Assembly (NCBI GenBank): GCA_013399895.1 | Contig: VXBA01005598.1 | Span: 248,001-312,000 of the forward strand | Length of the DNA stretch: 64,000 nt | Source of the DNA: Serilophus lunatus | Taxonomy: Eukaryota > Chordata > Aves > Passeriformes > Eurylaimidae | Direction of reading: 5' to 3' | Shown here: piece by piece, positions 35,004-49,733 of the stretch | How positions within the stretch are numbered: the first letter of the stretch is position 1 | Layout: each line of letters begins with the position of its first letter | Notes under the pieces: generated by a model | What the model saw: the letters and a program-made list of their open reading frames with translations, nothing else | Database searches by the model: none | Told to the model about the DNA's origin: nothing | Position numbers and translations under genes: made by a program

Positions 35004-38000
35004 ACAACCAGGATAGTCCTGCTGCCTGCTGCTTTCTGTCAATGGCTCTGAAGGAATGTATATATTCCCATGGAAAGTGCCAATTTTAATCTCTTGGCAT
35101 CCAGCTATTGCAGAATACATTTACCCAGCTCCAGTTCTTACAAGAAATAGGTGTAATTAATATATTGAGCTACGGACAGCTAAAATGAAAGATTTGTTTG
35201 TCTACAGAAAGACTCAGAAACAACTGAGGACTAAAATTATGAAATGTAATCTACCTGCTGCTTGGTTGCATTTATCTTGCTGCTCAAATTTTTGTTTTGA
35301 AGGTGCTCTGCTGTTGTGCATTTGCAAAGTATGTCATGTACAGCAGCTTGCCACCTTCAGCCATGTGATTCCACATAGGAACAAAGAATAAGGCATTTTT
35401 CTGCCTCAGTTTCTGATTAAATTTTATCAGGTACATGTTCTTAGAGTATACTTATGTGTTCCAAAAATATATGTAAATGGATGGCAAAATACGTTGAAAA
35501 AAAGCATTTGTGGTTTCTGTTTACAAAAACAGTTATCCCATTTATTTACTAAGGGCAAGACAGACCTGTGTCCTTCAGCCCGAAAAGATTGAAACTGATA
35601 GCCAATCTTCTGGGAAGACATCCTAAAGACAATGTTTGAAGGAAGTAGATAATGGAAAACTTTGTCTGCCTAGAGGTGATGGCACTATGCCACAAATTAT
35701 TCAATATCAGAGGAAGATGGCATGGAAAGATTATGACTTTCATACCTGCTGAGGGGCTGGTTCTCTGGTTCTTCAGAATATAACATACTTCAGTATGTTA
35801 TAGTAAAGGTTCTTTTCATAAAAAGGAAGACTGTAGTAAGAACAGAGGCTGGAACTCCTACCTGCTTTTACCCTCACCACTGGGCATTTATAATAATTGG
35901 TATTTATCTTTTTAACCCAAATTACTTTATTTCTCTTGAGTGGTCCAGCTTCAGCAGTCAAAGTAGAAAGTAAAGCCCTCTCCACTCTGGTTTATAGCCT
36001 CGGGTAAGGACACTGCCTTTGATCACTGCTGTGGGCCTCTCAGAGATGATCTATTCACATAAAATTTGGGAAATGCTGTTCTTGCTTGGTGTGCTTTAAA
36101 AGATTGATTTCTCAGAGAAAGAGAGTTTGCAGGCTTGAGTCTAGAAGAGGACTTCTGTGGCTTCAGTAAACTAACTTAAGCTCCAGAAAAAGGCAATCCT
36201 GGAAACACATCTGGAGCCGCCTGTATAGTCCTTTGAATCCCTTCCTGAAATGGTCCCAATACTTTCGACTCAGTTTGTGATGCCCTTCTCCCACCTCCTG
36301 AATTATGATGTGTCCGTTACTCTTAGGGCTGTGTACCAAGGTGAAGAAGATGAAACAGAAGCATCTCCAACTTCTGCATGTATTTTATGGGTGTAAGTGT
36401 TTGTGAGGAGGGACCAGGATTATACATATTTCAGGACAATGAGAAAAGAAAGCTTCTGTTGAACTCAGGGTTTATTAGCACTGTTAACTGTCCCATATCA
36501 GCATCACAGAGCCTCAATTCAGTAGCACACTATGAAGATACGTGACCTGGAATCTTGCTCATATTGATATTTGCAGCATCTGTGATCTAGCTATGTATTG
36601 ACTAACTCAGACTGAATCTCATATCTCTTCATGAAAGACTCAATATATTTTGAATTAAACATAAGGTCAAAATCAGAAATGAGTAGGATGAAGAAGGAGG
36701 AATCCCGCTGGTTTTGACTTCAAATAGGAAGAGTAGAGGAGTCAAGGGGCTGACATGTAAGCAAAATGTTTAAGAAGACAAAAGAAGATGAAACAAGCAA
36801 GAAATAAACAGAATAAATCATAAAAGGAAGTTAAGGTTTTAATAAGGAAAAATTATAGGAATCATGGGAGTCATATATGTATGAGATATTTTTCAATTTT
36901 TTGTGTCTGTTTGAGAAAAGGAGACAATCAATTGCCATATAACATTACCAAACTGAGAAAATAAGCAAGCTTATAATAAAACATGTAATAAACCAGCAAT
37001 ATACAGTTCTAAATTATTATTAGAAAGCAATCTAAATTCTAAATCTAATTAAATCTAAATCTAAAGCAACCTAAAGCAGTCAGTAGACTGCAAAAAGGAT
37101 CAGAAGGCTCAGGGAACAGAGGAAGGCTTTTGAACATACTCAGAAAATAACTTCCTTCATATAGTGCTTAACTTACTGTCATTGCTGGATAAGTTCATCT
37201 CACATGCTCATATCCTCAGTCTTCTTTTGAAGGGCCAGCTCATACTACTGCAACATCAGGGAATTATGTTCACTATTTCAATGTAACACCTATAATTTTC
37301 TAAACATTTTATTTTTTGGATGGGTAACAAATATGAATCTTTGCTCTTAAAAATATATTGAAATATCACAATAGCATGAAGATTCCCATGCTTTGAAGTG
37401 CTGGACAAGTACTCACTAGCATTTTGGGAAACACAGGTGGGAGTGGGTTTTTAGCCAAGTTACTGCCTGCTACCTATCTGAATGAGGAGTGTGCAAGATC
37501 TTGAGACCTGTCCTTGGACAGAATGTTCTCAACTTGTCCAGCTTTAGGTGAAAACATTAAAACAATACTGAAAACTTTTATTAAAGACCTAAGACAACTG
37601 CAGCTGGAATGGAATATTCCTTGTTTTGAGGGATGTAGTCTGAGTCAGCTCTGGGACTTGAGCCCATTCCTCCTTTCCCCAGCCACACAGAAGGCATGAA
37701 CACTTTGTCTAGCCTCTGTGACTTCTGTCCCTTCTCCCATGACCCACCCATTTCCTATTAACCCACAAACGTGTGGAATAATAGGAAATGTGTCTCTTTC
37801 ATATTAAACGTTTTACTACAAATGAAAGAGGCAAAGGAAAAAGCCAGGCCACAGAGCAATCAAAGATGGGAATTAAGACATCATAATAAAGTCACTGCAT
37901 AATTCTGTGACAGTTTGTGTTTGGTTGCTTTAGAGTCACCATGTTACCATAACATCATACATTCCCCATCACACTTTTGTACCATTTATGTAGTGCAACG

Positions 38001-41000
38001 GGAGCTAATCTTAATTCTTCTACGGGGAACTTCCCTGACACAAAACCAGTCCCTGTCAATAGGAAGATCTGGCAGCCAATTCCTTCTTGGCAGCCCTGGG
38101 AGAAAAAGAGCTATAAATCTGCCACAGATGTAGCCATAGTACTCAGTCCTGCTAATGTATAACAGAAAACGATGATATTGGCAGAAACAAACAAAGAATA
38201 AAAAGGGTACTTGCAGCATCTCAAGGAATTTATTTGCATCTATTCAGGTAGACGGTAATTTTAAATGGGTATTCTATGGGCTATTAAAGGGTTGGGAGAT
38301 TTTCAAGACTTGCAGGATATTAAACCTGTTCATAAAAGCATAAGAACAGCAGACACAGGTCTCTGCTGTGAATCCTTTACAGTCAAATGTTCTAACTTGC
38401 AGCAAAGCAATTTTGCCACATACTCACAAAAACAATGCTGAAGATGTGAAGGTTGTTTCTAAATGAGGATGAGTACGTTATGGAGGTAAAGCAGCACTGC
38501 CAAAGCTAAACACAATAGAGATGACATATTTTGACAAATTTTCCTTTCTTGCAACAGTAGTCTCGGTGTTAGTGCTTCCTAATTTGAAAGATGAATCTCT
38601 TTTAGTATTAATCTATACCTCTGATGATGTCTTTCATGGGTTTGATGAAGGAAAATATTTATATAATTTCCTTCGTGACTTGAAAATTTTGCCATTCACA
38701 AGATTTTTTCTTTCACTTAATTAAACGTTTTTAATCTTATAGATTTGGTTTTTGCCTCTTACTTCATAGGAAGGAGGACAAAGATAAGACTGAAGATAAC
38801 ACCTTTCAGCAATAGCTGTGGTGTTAGATACTGTAGCACTCATGAAGGATGTGATATTGATCTTTTACTGTTATTTGGGGCAAACATAATTATAGCTCTC
38901 TTGTGTTTGCATTGCTCAGTAACATTACAGGTTCTGACAGCAGTATGAACAGCTCAGAAGGAAAAAAAGAAACTTGTGAGAATATTGTTCAGATCAAGTT
39001 TTGTGAAGTACTGCATTTTTTATATCTTACTTTGTACTGCAGTGAAACTCACCAGGCAAATTCATATCTCAGCTTATTTACAAATCAGTAATATTCTACT
39101 TGCATATATCAGATCTGAATATAAATTATAATCTTCTGCTGAAATTTGAGATGAAATGGAGGAACTATTTAGTAAATTGGTAAGATGCTCCGAAGGCTGG
39201 TAACAGAAAATTCTGAGTTTTTTTCTTACTTTTTCTAATTTCAAGACCCTGATAAAGTATCTTAATTTAAGATCTATTTTCTCTGTAGTCCTTTGTTTGC
39301 CTTGTTTGCCAGTTATACTGCAGCATTCTGGGCTAGAGACTGTGTCCCTCATTCCCTGACAGGTATTTGGTACCATAGTGATTCGATAGTCTTAAGTGAC
39401 ATATGCATAAAATTAATAGACAATTCTACCAATACATTTGACTATACAAATTATTCTGATTTGGGCAAGTTCATAATTTGTAAGAGGACTCTGACTTCAA
39501 AGGATGAACTTCAGAAAACTGAGGTTTTAAAGACATAACAACTCTGCAACAAAACAGCAGAGAACTTGAACCATGCATGCTTCTGTGCAATATTTTCAAT
39601 AGCTGACCTTTTTCTCTTGAAGCGAATTGTGCCAGTTTAAAAGTTCTTTAGAACTGATATAGTGGAGAGGGGGCATTTGCTCTACAAAGACAAAACTGAC
39701 ATTTTAGGCTTCAATGTTACAGTCAGCTGCTATAGCATAATTTGTCATATTTTTGAATTGTCTCTATTAGAATGGGTAAGTTCTTGCATCTCAGAACATA
39801 AATCAAGGCTTAAATCAATGTCAATACATATGTAATTCACTGATGTAATGAGAACTGCTAGTGCTTTTAAAAATTTAGGCATGGCTGAATTATATTTGGC
39901 ATTGAATGAGTCCAATATATATGAATAAATACTTTTAAAGTTCTTCCAGAGTTCAGTGTTAGAGTCACTGGAGATCAGAAAACCTGCCTGGATATATACC
40001 TATGACTTTGCTCTCTGTGATCATATCCCTAATGCATTTTGATGTGAATGTGTCATTTAAGCTCTCTTTCTGTTCATCCACTTACAAAATGATTAAGACT
40101 TAACTGCAGCACCTGACAGAATATTTAAATAATTGATTAGAAAGCACACACAGATCACTGAATGAAGCTATTGTTAAAAGAACTACAGAACACAGTGACT
40201 GTATTGCTGCTGCAGATGCAAAAATGAAGATCTGTCTTTGGAAGGTAGTTATTATTAAAGATTTGCATGCAGTGCAGCTTCACAGACAAACCAGAAAAGT
40301 AACTGTTGGATATTAGCAACTAGGTTCCACTGTTATTGTCCCAAGCATTTTGCTAATTTATCTTTTTTTAATTTAAATAATTTATTTTATAATCTTGTCC
40401 TATTTAAGTAGAAGCTGAATTGAAGAGAAAAAGTAGATTTGATTCCTTTAGCTTCTTTGTAACATCAATTTATTTATATAATCCTATAGCATTTGCTTTC
40501 TGATTCACAAATCATGGATTAAAGGACTGAACCTTCAGGTGATAATTCGAGGTTTGGGAAATTGCAGAGGCATGGATGTCAATACATTCAAAATATAAAG
40601 GTTGCTGCACAAAGAAGTAATAATTGAATAGATTGCAGCCATAATGGTCTTGCTTGAATCCAGTTAAGAAATACCTGAAATGTGAACAACTTTACAAATG
40701 GTGAGGAAATAGAATATAACTAAAATACTTCAATTAGTATTGCTATTATAAATTTCAAGATTGCTGACAAGACAAGGTATCTTGAAGTAACTAGGAGTAA
40801 GTCTTCATTATCTAACAAGCACTCCATTGACTTGATGGCTTCATTGCATCTGAAATGGCTCTATGCAAACATAATAAATGAAGCTTAGATTTTACAGTAA
40901 GAAAATGTATTTACCAGTTATGGAACCTACTTCTTTTTCCTATGGTTGCATATATAGTGCTTCAGACAGCTTATTGACTAACCTTGAGAGAAGATCATAA

Positions 41001-42651
41001 AAAGCCTTTCACTTCATGCTGAGTTATGATCCTACTGGCTCACTCCTGCACAACCATATTAAACAAATGAAATTGGATGAGCCAGCATGGAAGATGCCAA
41101 AGTTCAAATCAACAGCTTTTTTTTTTTTTTTTTTTCCCTGAGGAAAAATACTAAAGTATAAGGGCTTACTTTTGTTTAAAGATGTGTTTCAGAGACAAAA
41201 AATCTCACTGTCATATAAGACCCAATTCCTATGTTAAAGTACTTTTTATAAAAACAGAAGGGAAATAGAGCAACATTTATAGAAGTATTGTAACAACATG
41301 ATGAGATACCTGCTGATGTGACAAGATAAGGCAGAATAAAGAAGACAGATGAAATGGAAGAAGGTATTTGTTTGCTTTGATCCTTTCTGTGTGCTATTCC
41401 TTTTATTTCTCGAGACATAACTTATATAAATATTTTTGCTTTTTTTGTGGCTTTTTAATTTGATTTGGATTTTAGCTGGCTTTCTCTTTTCTATATCAGT
41501 CCATCATCAGAACGATTTCTAAAGCCACAGAATCTGCAAAGCACCTGAAACACTCATCTAGTTCATCCTTGGCTGAAGGCAGAATGAAATGAAATTCCTA
41601 ACAAAAGTTTTTTCTATCTTTCACTGAGAGTTAACAACCTGCCTGGACAATACTTTCATCGGCTTTAAGATGTTAACAATTAACACTTTCCCTTATGTTT
41701 ACTTTAAACTTGCTCATAAAACATCAACTTCTTCTATGAGTACTTTGAGATGAAATTCAGATCAGTTCCAGCAGGTTAGGAAAAGAATATCTAATGCAAG
41801 TACTTTCAGTCTGCTTCTGTAGCAGGCAGCAACCACAGTCTCATGCCATTTATGTCTGACATTCACAACGTGTCATTTTGCTATAAAGAGAGCTGCAATC
41901 TATTCAGAACATTTTTCTCTATAATACATTTGTCCCTGTACCTTCCAGTAATAGGACCAAGAACTATCTGAGTTCTACCTGTATTCTCAGACCTCAATAG
42001 TCACATCTGATATTACATTTCTTCTCACATTTTTATCATCCTATGTATCTACTTTATTTATTGCAAGACTAAAATAAATATTCCCATGTACCTACTTTAT
42101 TTATTTACAAAACAATGAAAGAGGTAGACTTTAAATCTCTGACCATTTTTGTACTAGAAAATTATCCTTTAGGAAGTTCCACATACCTATAACATTTTCA
42201 TTTCTTCATGATAATAGTTTATCAGATGGTTGCAATCTACAGTGACAGTTTGTAGTTTATTGCTAGTTGAAACTGCTACATTTAGGTACAAAAGTCTGCA
42301 GCAGTGCCTCTTCAAGAGCTCTAAAGCTTTGGAATTATGTACTAATATGTTATGTGCTAATGTTTTCTTCCATATAGCACTCTCCCCTAGCCAGACAAAA
42401 CCAGAAAAAGTAATGCTGGCAGACTTTCCTAGAAATTGCTGGTAGAGGGCAGAGGAAGAAGAGATGTTCTAATTTGTTTAATGATTTTGCATGAAATAAG
42501 TATTGTTTGGCTTAAGTGTATAAGATGACATTACTGAAATGTTAGATAACTTAAAATTAAGCTGATAAATATAAATCAGAGCATTTTTAATATGCATAAT
42601 TTATGATTTGCAACTTCCTGTGTTGTAAAAGATCCAGAGCATTTGAGGAGT
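35004..42651. other. Unique AT-rich DNA, no gene seen
   Basis: A long interval without recognisable gene or transposon. Minor items are a 19-nt T run at 41117-41135, a TCTAAAT-rich stretch near 37020-37060, and an imperfect duplication of a GTAYCTACTTTATTTATT motif near 42045-42110. Confidence 0.6.
41117..41135. repeat. Poly-T run, 19 nt
   Basis: A simple homopolymer in unique sequence with no adjacent retrocopy recognised. Confidence 0.95.
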
Positions 42652-43137
42652 TATAGAATCATTGAAACATAAAATCATAGAATGGTTTAAGTTGGAAGGG
42701 ACCTTAGAGATCATCTAGTTCCAATCTCCTTGCCATGGGCAGAGACACCTTCTACTAGACCAAGTTGCTCAGAGCCTTATCTAGCTTGGCCTTGTACAGT
42801 TTCAGAGATGGGACATCCACGGCTTCTCTGGGCAAACTTTCACAGTAAATAATTTCTTCCTGATATCTATCCTCTTTCAATTTGAAGTCATTACCCCTAG
42901 TTTTGTCACTACATACCCTTCTAAAAAGTCCCTCCTAGTCTTTTTTATATGCTCCTTTCAGGTATTGGAAGGCTGCAATTAGGTTACTCTGAAGTCTTCT
43001 CTTTTCTAGACTGAACAATCTCAAATTTCTCAGCCTTTCCTCATAGGGATTAGAGGGATGAAACATCTCTGTAGTCATCTTGGTGGCTCTCCTCTGAAAT
43101 CACTCCAACAGGTCTGGGACTGTGCTGGGACTCCAGT
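42652..43137 (-). mobile_element. CR1 LINE 3' end, minus strand
   Basis: About 486 bp of reverse-complemented CR1. Tail remnants (TATAGAATCATTGAAACATA, ATCATAGAATGG) come first, then GTTGGAAGGGACCTTAGAGA, the 3' UTR, and ORF2 C-terminal sequence (minus-strand reading through TCTTTCAATTTG and CTTTCCTCATAGGG to CTCCAGTAAA). The frame is broken by substitutions and indels, so it is an old copy. Its 3' UTR type matches the short copy at 16.76 kb. Confidence 0.92.
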
Positions 43138-46100
43138 AAATTGAATTGATTCTGTTTTGATTTAATGTAAAAACTATTGTCTGTGAGTGTGGTTACAGAA
43201 TGTATGGATCAAAAATATAGATAGGATGAAGAATCTAATAATAAGTAAGGTTATAAAGGAATAATGGAAAGTATGAAATTGAATTTGGTGTATAATGAAG
43301 CAATGAAACCTGAAGACTATCACTGAATGTGACTCTTGTTTCTTCATTAGTACCAGTAGGGAAATTCTCATTTATAGTTTCTGAAAAATGTTAAGTAAGT
43401 TGCTCATCAATGTGGCTTCATAACCATAGACAAAGAGTAATTTAGAGAATTCAGTCACTAAGCATACAGAGACTTTAATCATATTGATTTTTTTAAAAAA
43501 ATATTTTATTATAGGCACGTTTGTGCAATATTTTTGTCATTCTTTTTCATCTCTACTTGCTAAAGAACATATCTGCTTTGGAGGAAATCTAGTAAAAAAA
43601 ATAAATTTCCAAGAGTTCCTTTTCATGGGAAGTCATGTATCAGCTACAATATGAAAAATTACTTTGAGATTGTAATTTTATATGAGAAAGCTCTGTCAAT
43701 ATGTTTCTTGTGACCACAAACCTAAACTATTTTATTTTAATTTTCTCCTCCCAAGACACTTCATAGATCTGCTTTCTCCTTTGCATCTTGCTCAAAAGGC
43801 AATGCCAATACTGTTCATCAGTATAATCAATAAACAAGTTCCTATATTGTGCCTCTTATGGATTCTTCAACGTCCCTTCCTTGGCTATGGAGAAGAAGAT
43901 TGATTTTCAATGCTTTCTCCCAATTTTTCAGATTTTCTAACTTAATGGAGTTAGCCTTGCTTACATTAAAGATCTGCTCCTGGAGTCTGAAGTTGAAAGA
44001 CACACACCACATTCATTTTTCGTATCCTGTGGTCATGTCTCATCTCAAATGAACTCCTTCAAGGGTGGATCCTGAGGCCCATTGCATTGTGTCCTGTCTC
44101 ACTTCTAAAGAGTATTTCATAGCCCCCTTCCAGCCATGCATCTCCTGCAAAAAACAAAGAAGTTTTCATAATGACAGTTGTAAGACTTTGTGTTCATTAG
44201 TCCTTTCTAAGTACCTTCTTAGCTTTGTTTTTACATGGTCCTATTTCACAAAGACACTGTTTTGAGCCATGACTATTCACATCCTTCCTTGAGCAAGGGA
44301 GGAGCCTTCATCTGTGTTAGTTTGTGTTGGCCTGGAAATCAACAAAAGGATTTTGAGGGAAATGAAAAAGCCCTTTGCGAGTCTGCAAGCCAATATAAAC
44401 TACTTTTGCTGAGCTGCAGATCATTATAAATTTTCCATGATTGCCAATACTGAGTCATTATACTTGTAGAACAAGCCTTATTATCACTTCATGTTTCTTA
44501 TATCATTACATGGACCTAAGTGTCATCTGTCAGCCTCTTTTGGAGAAAATAGGCTTGCTTGGGTGCTAGCTTAAACATAAATTCTGAACCTCAGTTTGCA
44601 TACCAGGCGTTATCATGACTAAACGCACAGTAATAAATCAAAAGACAAAGACCTAGAAAGAAATTCCACAGGAAAGAAAACAGAAGCAATGTGAAAGTGG
44701 TGTCATACAGGAAGGAGAATGAAGGACTTTTTTTGAGGGAAAAAAAAAAAGTCAGCTACCTCTGAAAAGGCAAGTCTGGAAACATCATGGGGCTGGTGGG
44801 GAGAAAGTTCTTTGTTTTTATCCGTTACTTTGCACACTTTCTACTTTTAAATGAATAAATAATGTCCTTTTTTGAAGAAGACATTTTTTAATTCAGTGTC
44901 ATCACTTTCTGTCATGGGGTTCTATGGTCAAGGATGAGAGGACACATAGATACCAAATTAACTTACTTGGGCATGACCCCTACAGATCTCATAATCAATT
45001 TCTATAATAATGAGTATGAATAAAAAAAACCCAACAAACAACAAAGAGCTGCATAAATTGTCACATAAAATAATAAATACGTGTTGTTAGAGAATGTCTT
45101 GATAGGTCATAAGAAGGTTAAAGCTGTGTGTATGCTTGGATCATGACGAACCTGCTAATATGGCAAACTTAAATATAGTGGCATGATTCAGATAAATATA
45201 ACCACTGCACAATTACTGTGCAATTATTCTTTTTTTCCCCCAAAACTCTGCAGATATCCTGTACAAAACCATGAACTATATTTAATTAAATAATATATCA
45301 GTGTCCAGAGAAAGATCTCTGCAATGACAATCTCTTTTCTTCCTGATGAAAATGCAAATGTAATCATTAATAGTTTATAGATACAGCTGAGATAGAAGTG
45401 GGATAATTTGCATCCTGCTTTAAGCTAAATAAAGGAAGAATTGTTTGATAAAATTCATTAATGCAAAATCCCAAAGAAGTTTTTTATTTTGGAAATGTAC
45501 CTTTAATTATTTATTTTTCTCTGGGCTTTTTCTTAGGAAAAGACCAATTATTTATACTCCACTATGGTGATACCAGAAAAAAACCAAAAAAACTTCTAGA
45601 AACTGGTAGTGGCTTTTTTTTACCTTCAGAATCCTGAAGTTATTCAGTGAAGTGAAAATACTCATATCACAGCCTAAGCTTTTACCTTAAAAACAGAATG
45701 CAACTTAAAGAGGATGCTGAATATTACTGCAATGCAGAACCATATCTTTAGATTCAATGCAGGACAAATACTTCTGCTTCAAGACCATGTGATGGAAAAA
45801 AATTAAATACATCTCTTTCCTGTAGTCTACAAAGTGAAAAACCCCAAGAGTCTGCAGTTTGCTTAGTGTATTAACCTATGGACCTCAATATTGTAAAGTG
45901 AAAATATGGATCAACTCCGACACTTCATTTTCATAGGACAAATAGAGTTTGAATTAAATATTTCTCAGGAATCTGTGGGAAATCAATAGTGTTTATAGAA
46001 CTAGTATAGTTAGTTTGGATGCTGAATCTTAAACCTTTTGTTTGTAAATTCTTCTCAGTAAAGCCTTTAAAGTAAACTTTGTTCCTAGAATTTTGCTCTT

Positions 46101-48281
46101 CTCTCTATGACTTAAATGTTGAAACTTAAATGTTGATTTAAGAACAAAAAAAATGGTACTGAAACTGGCTTAATGTGTTTTATAGATTTTCTGACACTAA
46201 ATTATTATTACTGGTCTCCTGTTGACAATATTGCACAAAGATGTCTTAAATGCAACTTCCAACCATTTGATTGAGGTTTTTCTAAAACAAAGTTAAACCC
46301 CCAGGTAATTGTCTGTAACCTCCCTGGAATATTGAGAATCTCTAAGAGACAAGAAGACACAAATATTTGATGATTTGAACTGAAAATAGATCTCTGCATT
46401 GAGAGAGTCAAACAGAATCCTGCAAACACTTTCATGTGTAGATTGTATAGAAGGATTTGCATGAAATAATGATTCAATATTTAAGATAGATGAGTAATAT
46501 ATAAAGAGAAGGGACAGTCTTAAAATTAAATTTCAGGGAGGAATCAGTGATTGATAGTGTGGCATAAATAACAGAATTAAGCACATGTCTGCTTTACATA
46601 GTGCTAGGTGATTATTTTCTTTTAAAAATTCTTCCTCTAAACCACTCACTTGAAAGAAGAGCACTGAAGTGAGAAATGACTGCATTTACATCTTGCAGAT
46701 CTGCTTCTTTATATTATGATAGTGCAGTACACATTAATCAACAGCAAAACCAGCAGAGATTAAACAATGACCTTACAGGTCAAGCAAATGCTGAAAAATT
46801 GCAATAAGTTTTTGCATCTGTGTGAAAATATGGCAGATTACTTGATACTGAACAGTACGTTAGAATAACAGCAGATGTGTAGGATTCTTTTAACTAATAA
46901 AAACCTTAGAAGATAATGGAGACAGATGTCGGAATTATTTGAGAGACTGATTTTGAAACAAGGACTTCAACTTGGTTTCCATTTAAGTTGTTAGAACTTA
47001 AGGACTGAGTTATAGTTTACAACTCAGTCTTTCCAAACATAATACCTTGTATAAGGAGGCGTGTGAGTGTGCTTTTATTTCAGAAGAAAATGGTCAAACT
47101 GTTTCATGACTAGATAGTGCAATGGCTAAGACATGGGTGGGAAGCTAGCCAGCTTTTTCCCAGAAAAGGACAGGGCAGCAAGACAGGAGCTGTGCAAAGG
47201 CTGTTGTTCTGTTTCACAAGGGCCACTGCTAGCCACTGCTAGGAAAGAGATACAGTGCAGAAGGAGCAAAGGGGTAGATGAAAGCAGGAAAAAATATCCT
47301 CCTCTGTTAGTGTAGCCAAAGAATCCTATAGAATAATTTCAAAAGAATCCTCAGTGACATCATGCCAGTATCAGGTGACAGAAGACCTGATAAATGAGAT
47401 GGTCATCTATGCTGCCACCTGTCCCCCAGCTTCTGAGGGATTAATTTACTAAGAAATTTCTATTTGTTTAGGAGAAGCTGTCCTGAAATTGGAAGGCAGT
47501 TGGGCAGTTTTTGGAAGGTGTTATAGGTCTAATGTTTTGAAAAGAAAATATGAATTTCTATTAAGATACATGAGAAAACAGAGAAAAAACAAGACCAGTT
47601 ACCAATTAACTCAAGACCCAGCAGCTGAGAGACGTACTGGAAGAATACTTATAAGATGTGTAAACTATGTTTAAAACACTTCTTCTTTCTTTGGACTTCA
47701 CAGCTGGGCTTCATATGATCTACTTTTAGATATTCTTGAATTTTAGGTAGCTACAATGTGCACACTTTTGTTCAAATTAGTCATGTCAGACTCCCTGTAT
47801 ATCTAGAAAAGAAGAAGTATAACATTTTCACTGAGGCTGTTGTGGTTTACTTAGATCACATGTGCTATTAATCAGCACCTAGAAGTACAAGTCTCTGTCC
47901 GCTAGTAACAGTTCATGACATTTGGGTAGGTCACGTGTGGAGAGCTGCAGTTGGTCAAATGAATCATGCCCTCAAATCTCCTTTGTATCCTGAAATATCA
48001 TGGAAGGAAAATATGCATCATGTTGTCTGCTGGTGCTCAAACTTTACTTGTTGGACAGATCATAAAGTGTTCCATATTACAAAGGATGTACGCATTTCTT
48101 GTATGTCCTTTCAAGAAAATTTTGTCTTAGAAGTTCAGCTAATCTTTTACATCATTTTGCATTTTACATATCTCTCTCACATAATTTGACTGAAGTCCTC
48201 TGTCTACAAATTAATTTAATTTCTCAAATAGTTATATTCCAAAAAGCCAACTCCAGCTAGATCTCTCTGTGATTTTCTGAT

Positions 48282-48284
<3 letters not shown>
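43138..48284. other. Unique AT-rich DNA, no gene seen
   Basis: There is no gene or recognised transposon. Short local duplications include GCCACTGCTA twice near 47223 and CTTAAATGTTGA twice near 46112. Confidence 0.6.

Positions 48285-48343
<59 letters not shown>
48285..48343. repeat. Poly-T run, 59 nt
   Basis: An uninterrupted run of 59 T on the plus strand (poly-A on the minus strand), the longest homopolymer in the window. On the minus strand, the sequence just upstream of the A run has no AATAAA signal and no recognisable mRNA sequence. The exact length may be unreliable because homopolymers are hard to sequence. Confidence 0.95.
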
Positions 48344-49576
48344 CTGGCTGTGCTCCAAAGACAGATTCTCTAAGACAGAGAGTCCATGAAGGATAAGTGG
48401 AAGATATGAAACTATTTAGTTCATAGCTGTAACCCATGGAGTGTGTAACTTTATTGATTTAGTATTTTCCCTTAGCAGGCTCCGTGAACCAATTGAAGCT
48501 AACTGCTTACCTACAGAGAGAGCTTTAAGGAGACAAGTACAACATTTTGGGCTTTTTTTTTTCTTCTGTCACTAGCAAAAATCAAAGCCATCTGAGACAC
48601 AAACATAGAAGTGCACCAGCTTAATTTATAAGAAATAATACTGTGAAATAATTAAAATGGACTTTTTCAGTCAGAGGGGAAGACAAGACATAAGTGATTA
48701 ATAATTCTTTAATAAGAAAAAAAATTCCTGGTTTACTAATAGCTTTTTGTTAATTAATTGGTTTGCAACAATTAATTAGTTTGCAAAAAACCAGTAACCT
48801 TTCAGAAAGTGGATTCAACTTGGAATAATGAAAGGACTGGGAAATAGTAAAGTGATAATGGTTTCCCAGATAGGAATAGGCAGCAGAGATTGTAGAAGTT
48901 GTAAAAATCATTGCCTATGATGTGATATCTCAGTAGTTCTACACAGGATTTCAATACAATTTGGTCTAATAATATTGAAATACCTAGAGACATAATCCAG
49001 AACAACATCAGACTTTGTAAAATTCATAGAGAACTTCTCAGCAACAGACTGTCTAGCAGTCAGAGAATTTATTTATTGTTTATTTATTTATTGTTTCCTT
49101 TTGCACATTGTGAGTCCATTTTACAAAGTGTTTTCAGTATTTATGCGAACTATAAAATTACCTAAATCACTCAGATGAGCATTTGCTTTTACCTGGCTAC
49201 TTCCCCAAAAGCTGTTTATGGCCAAGAAAGAGATACTGCTTAGTATGCAACTTGTATCAATAGCAAAGAACTATAATAACTTAAGTGTTTTTCTGCATAC
49301 CGCCATTTAAGCATACCTCAACATTTTATCTTGGCTGCAGATTCTGTTACACTGAGGTCAACAGTATCATTTGAATCCAGGCTGAAGAGAATTCCAGCAG
49401 TTTTAAGTGCCAGCTACTAAGCAGCTGAGCCAAGAGCAGAGCAGTTATGATAAAATAGATGGTAGAAGATTACACAAATGTAGGCCATGGGAAAAGTAAA
49501 CAAATGAAGTAAAACACTATGGCCCTCAAATGATAAAGAAAGCAGAAAAACAGATTTGGCAATTGAAAATAAATTA
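48344..49576. other. Unique AT-rich DNA with an 18-bp tandem duplication
   Basis: No gene was seen. At 48752-48787 an 18-bp unit AATTAATTGGTTTGCAAC is followed directly by a near copy (AATTAATTAGTTTGCAAA). A TTTATTTATTG repeat lies near 49067-49096. Confidence 0.65.
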
Positions 49577-49640
49577 TCTATATGCTTATATATATATATG
49601 CAGATATATCTATATATATATAAATAAACACACACACACA
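49577..49640. repeat. Compound TA / CA microsatellite
   Basis: Alternating TA runs broken by GC and AAATAAA interruptions are followed by a CACACACACACACA run. Confidence 0.92.
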
Positions 49641-49733
49641 AATTTCGTAGAGGTGTGTATGCAAATATCATACATACAGTTAAAATAATCCAAAGACAAT
49701 ATATAGACTATCCAGATATGTGTACTCTCCCTG

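Noticed and set aside
48216..48437. Lysine-rich minus-strand frame
   Set aside because: It is the translation of the 59-nt homopolymer.
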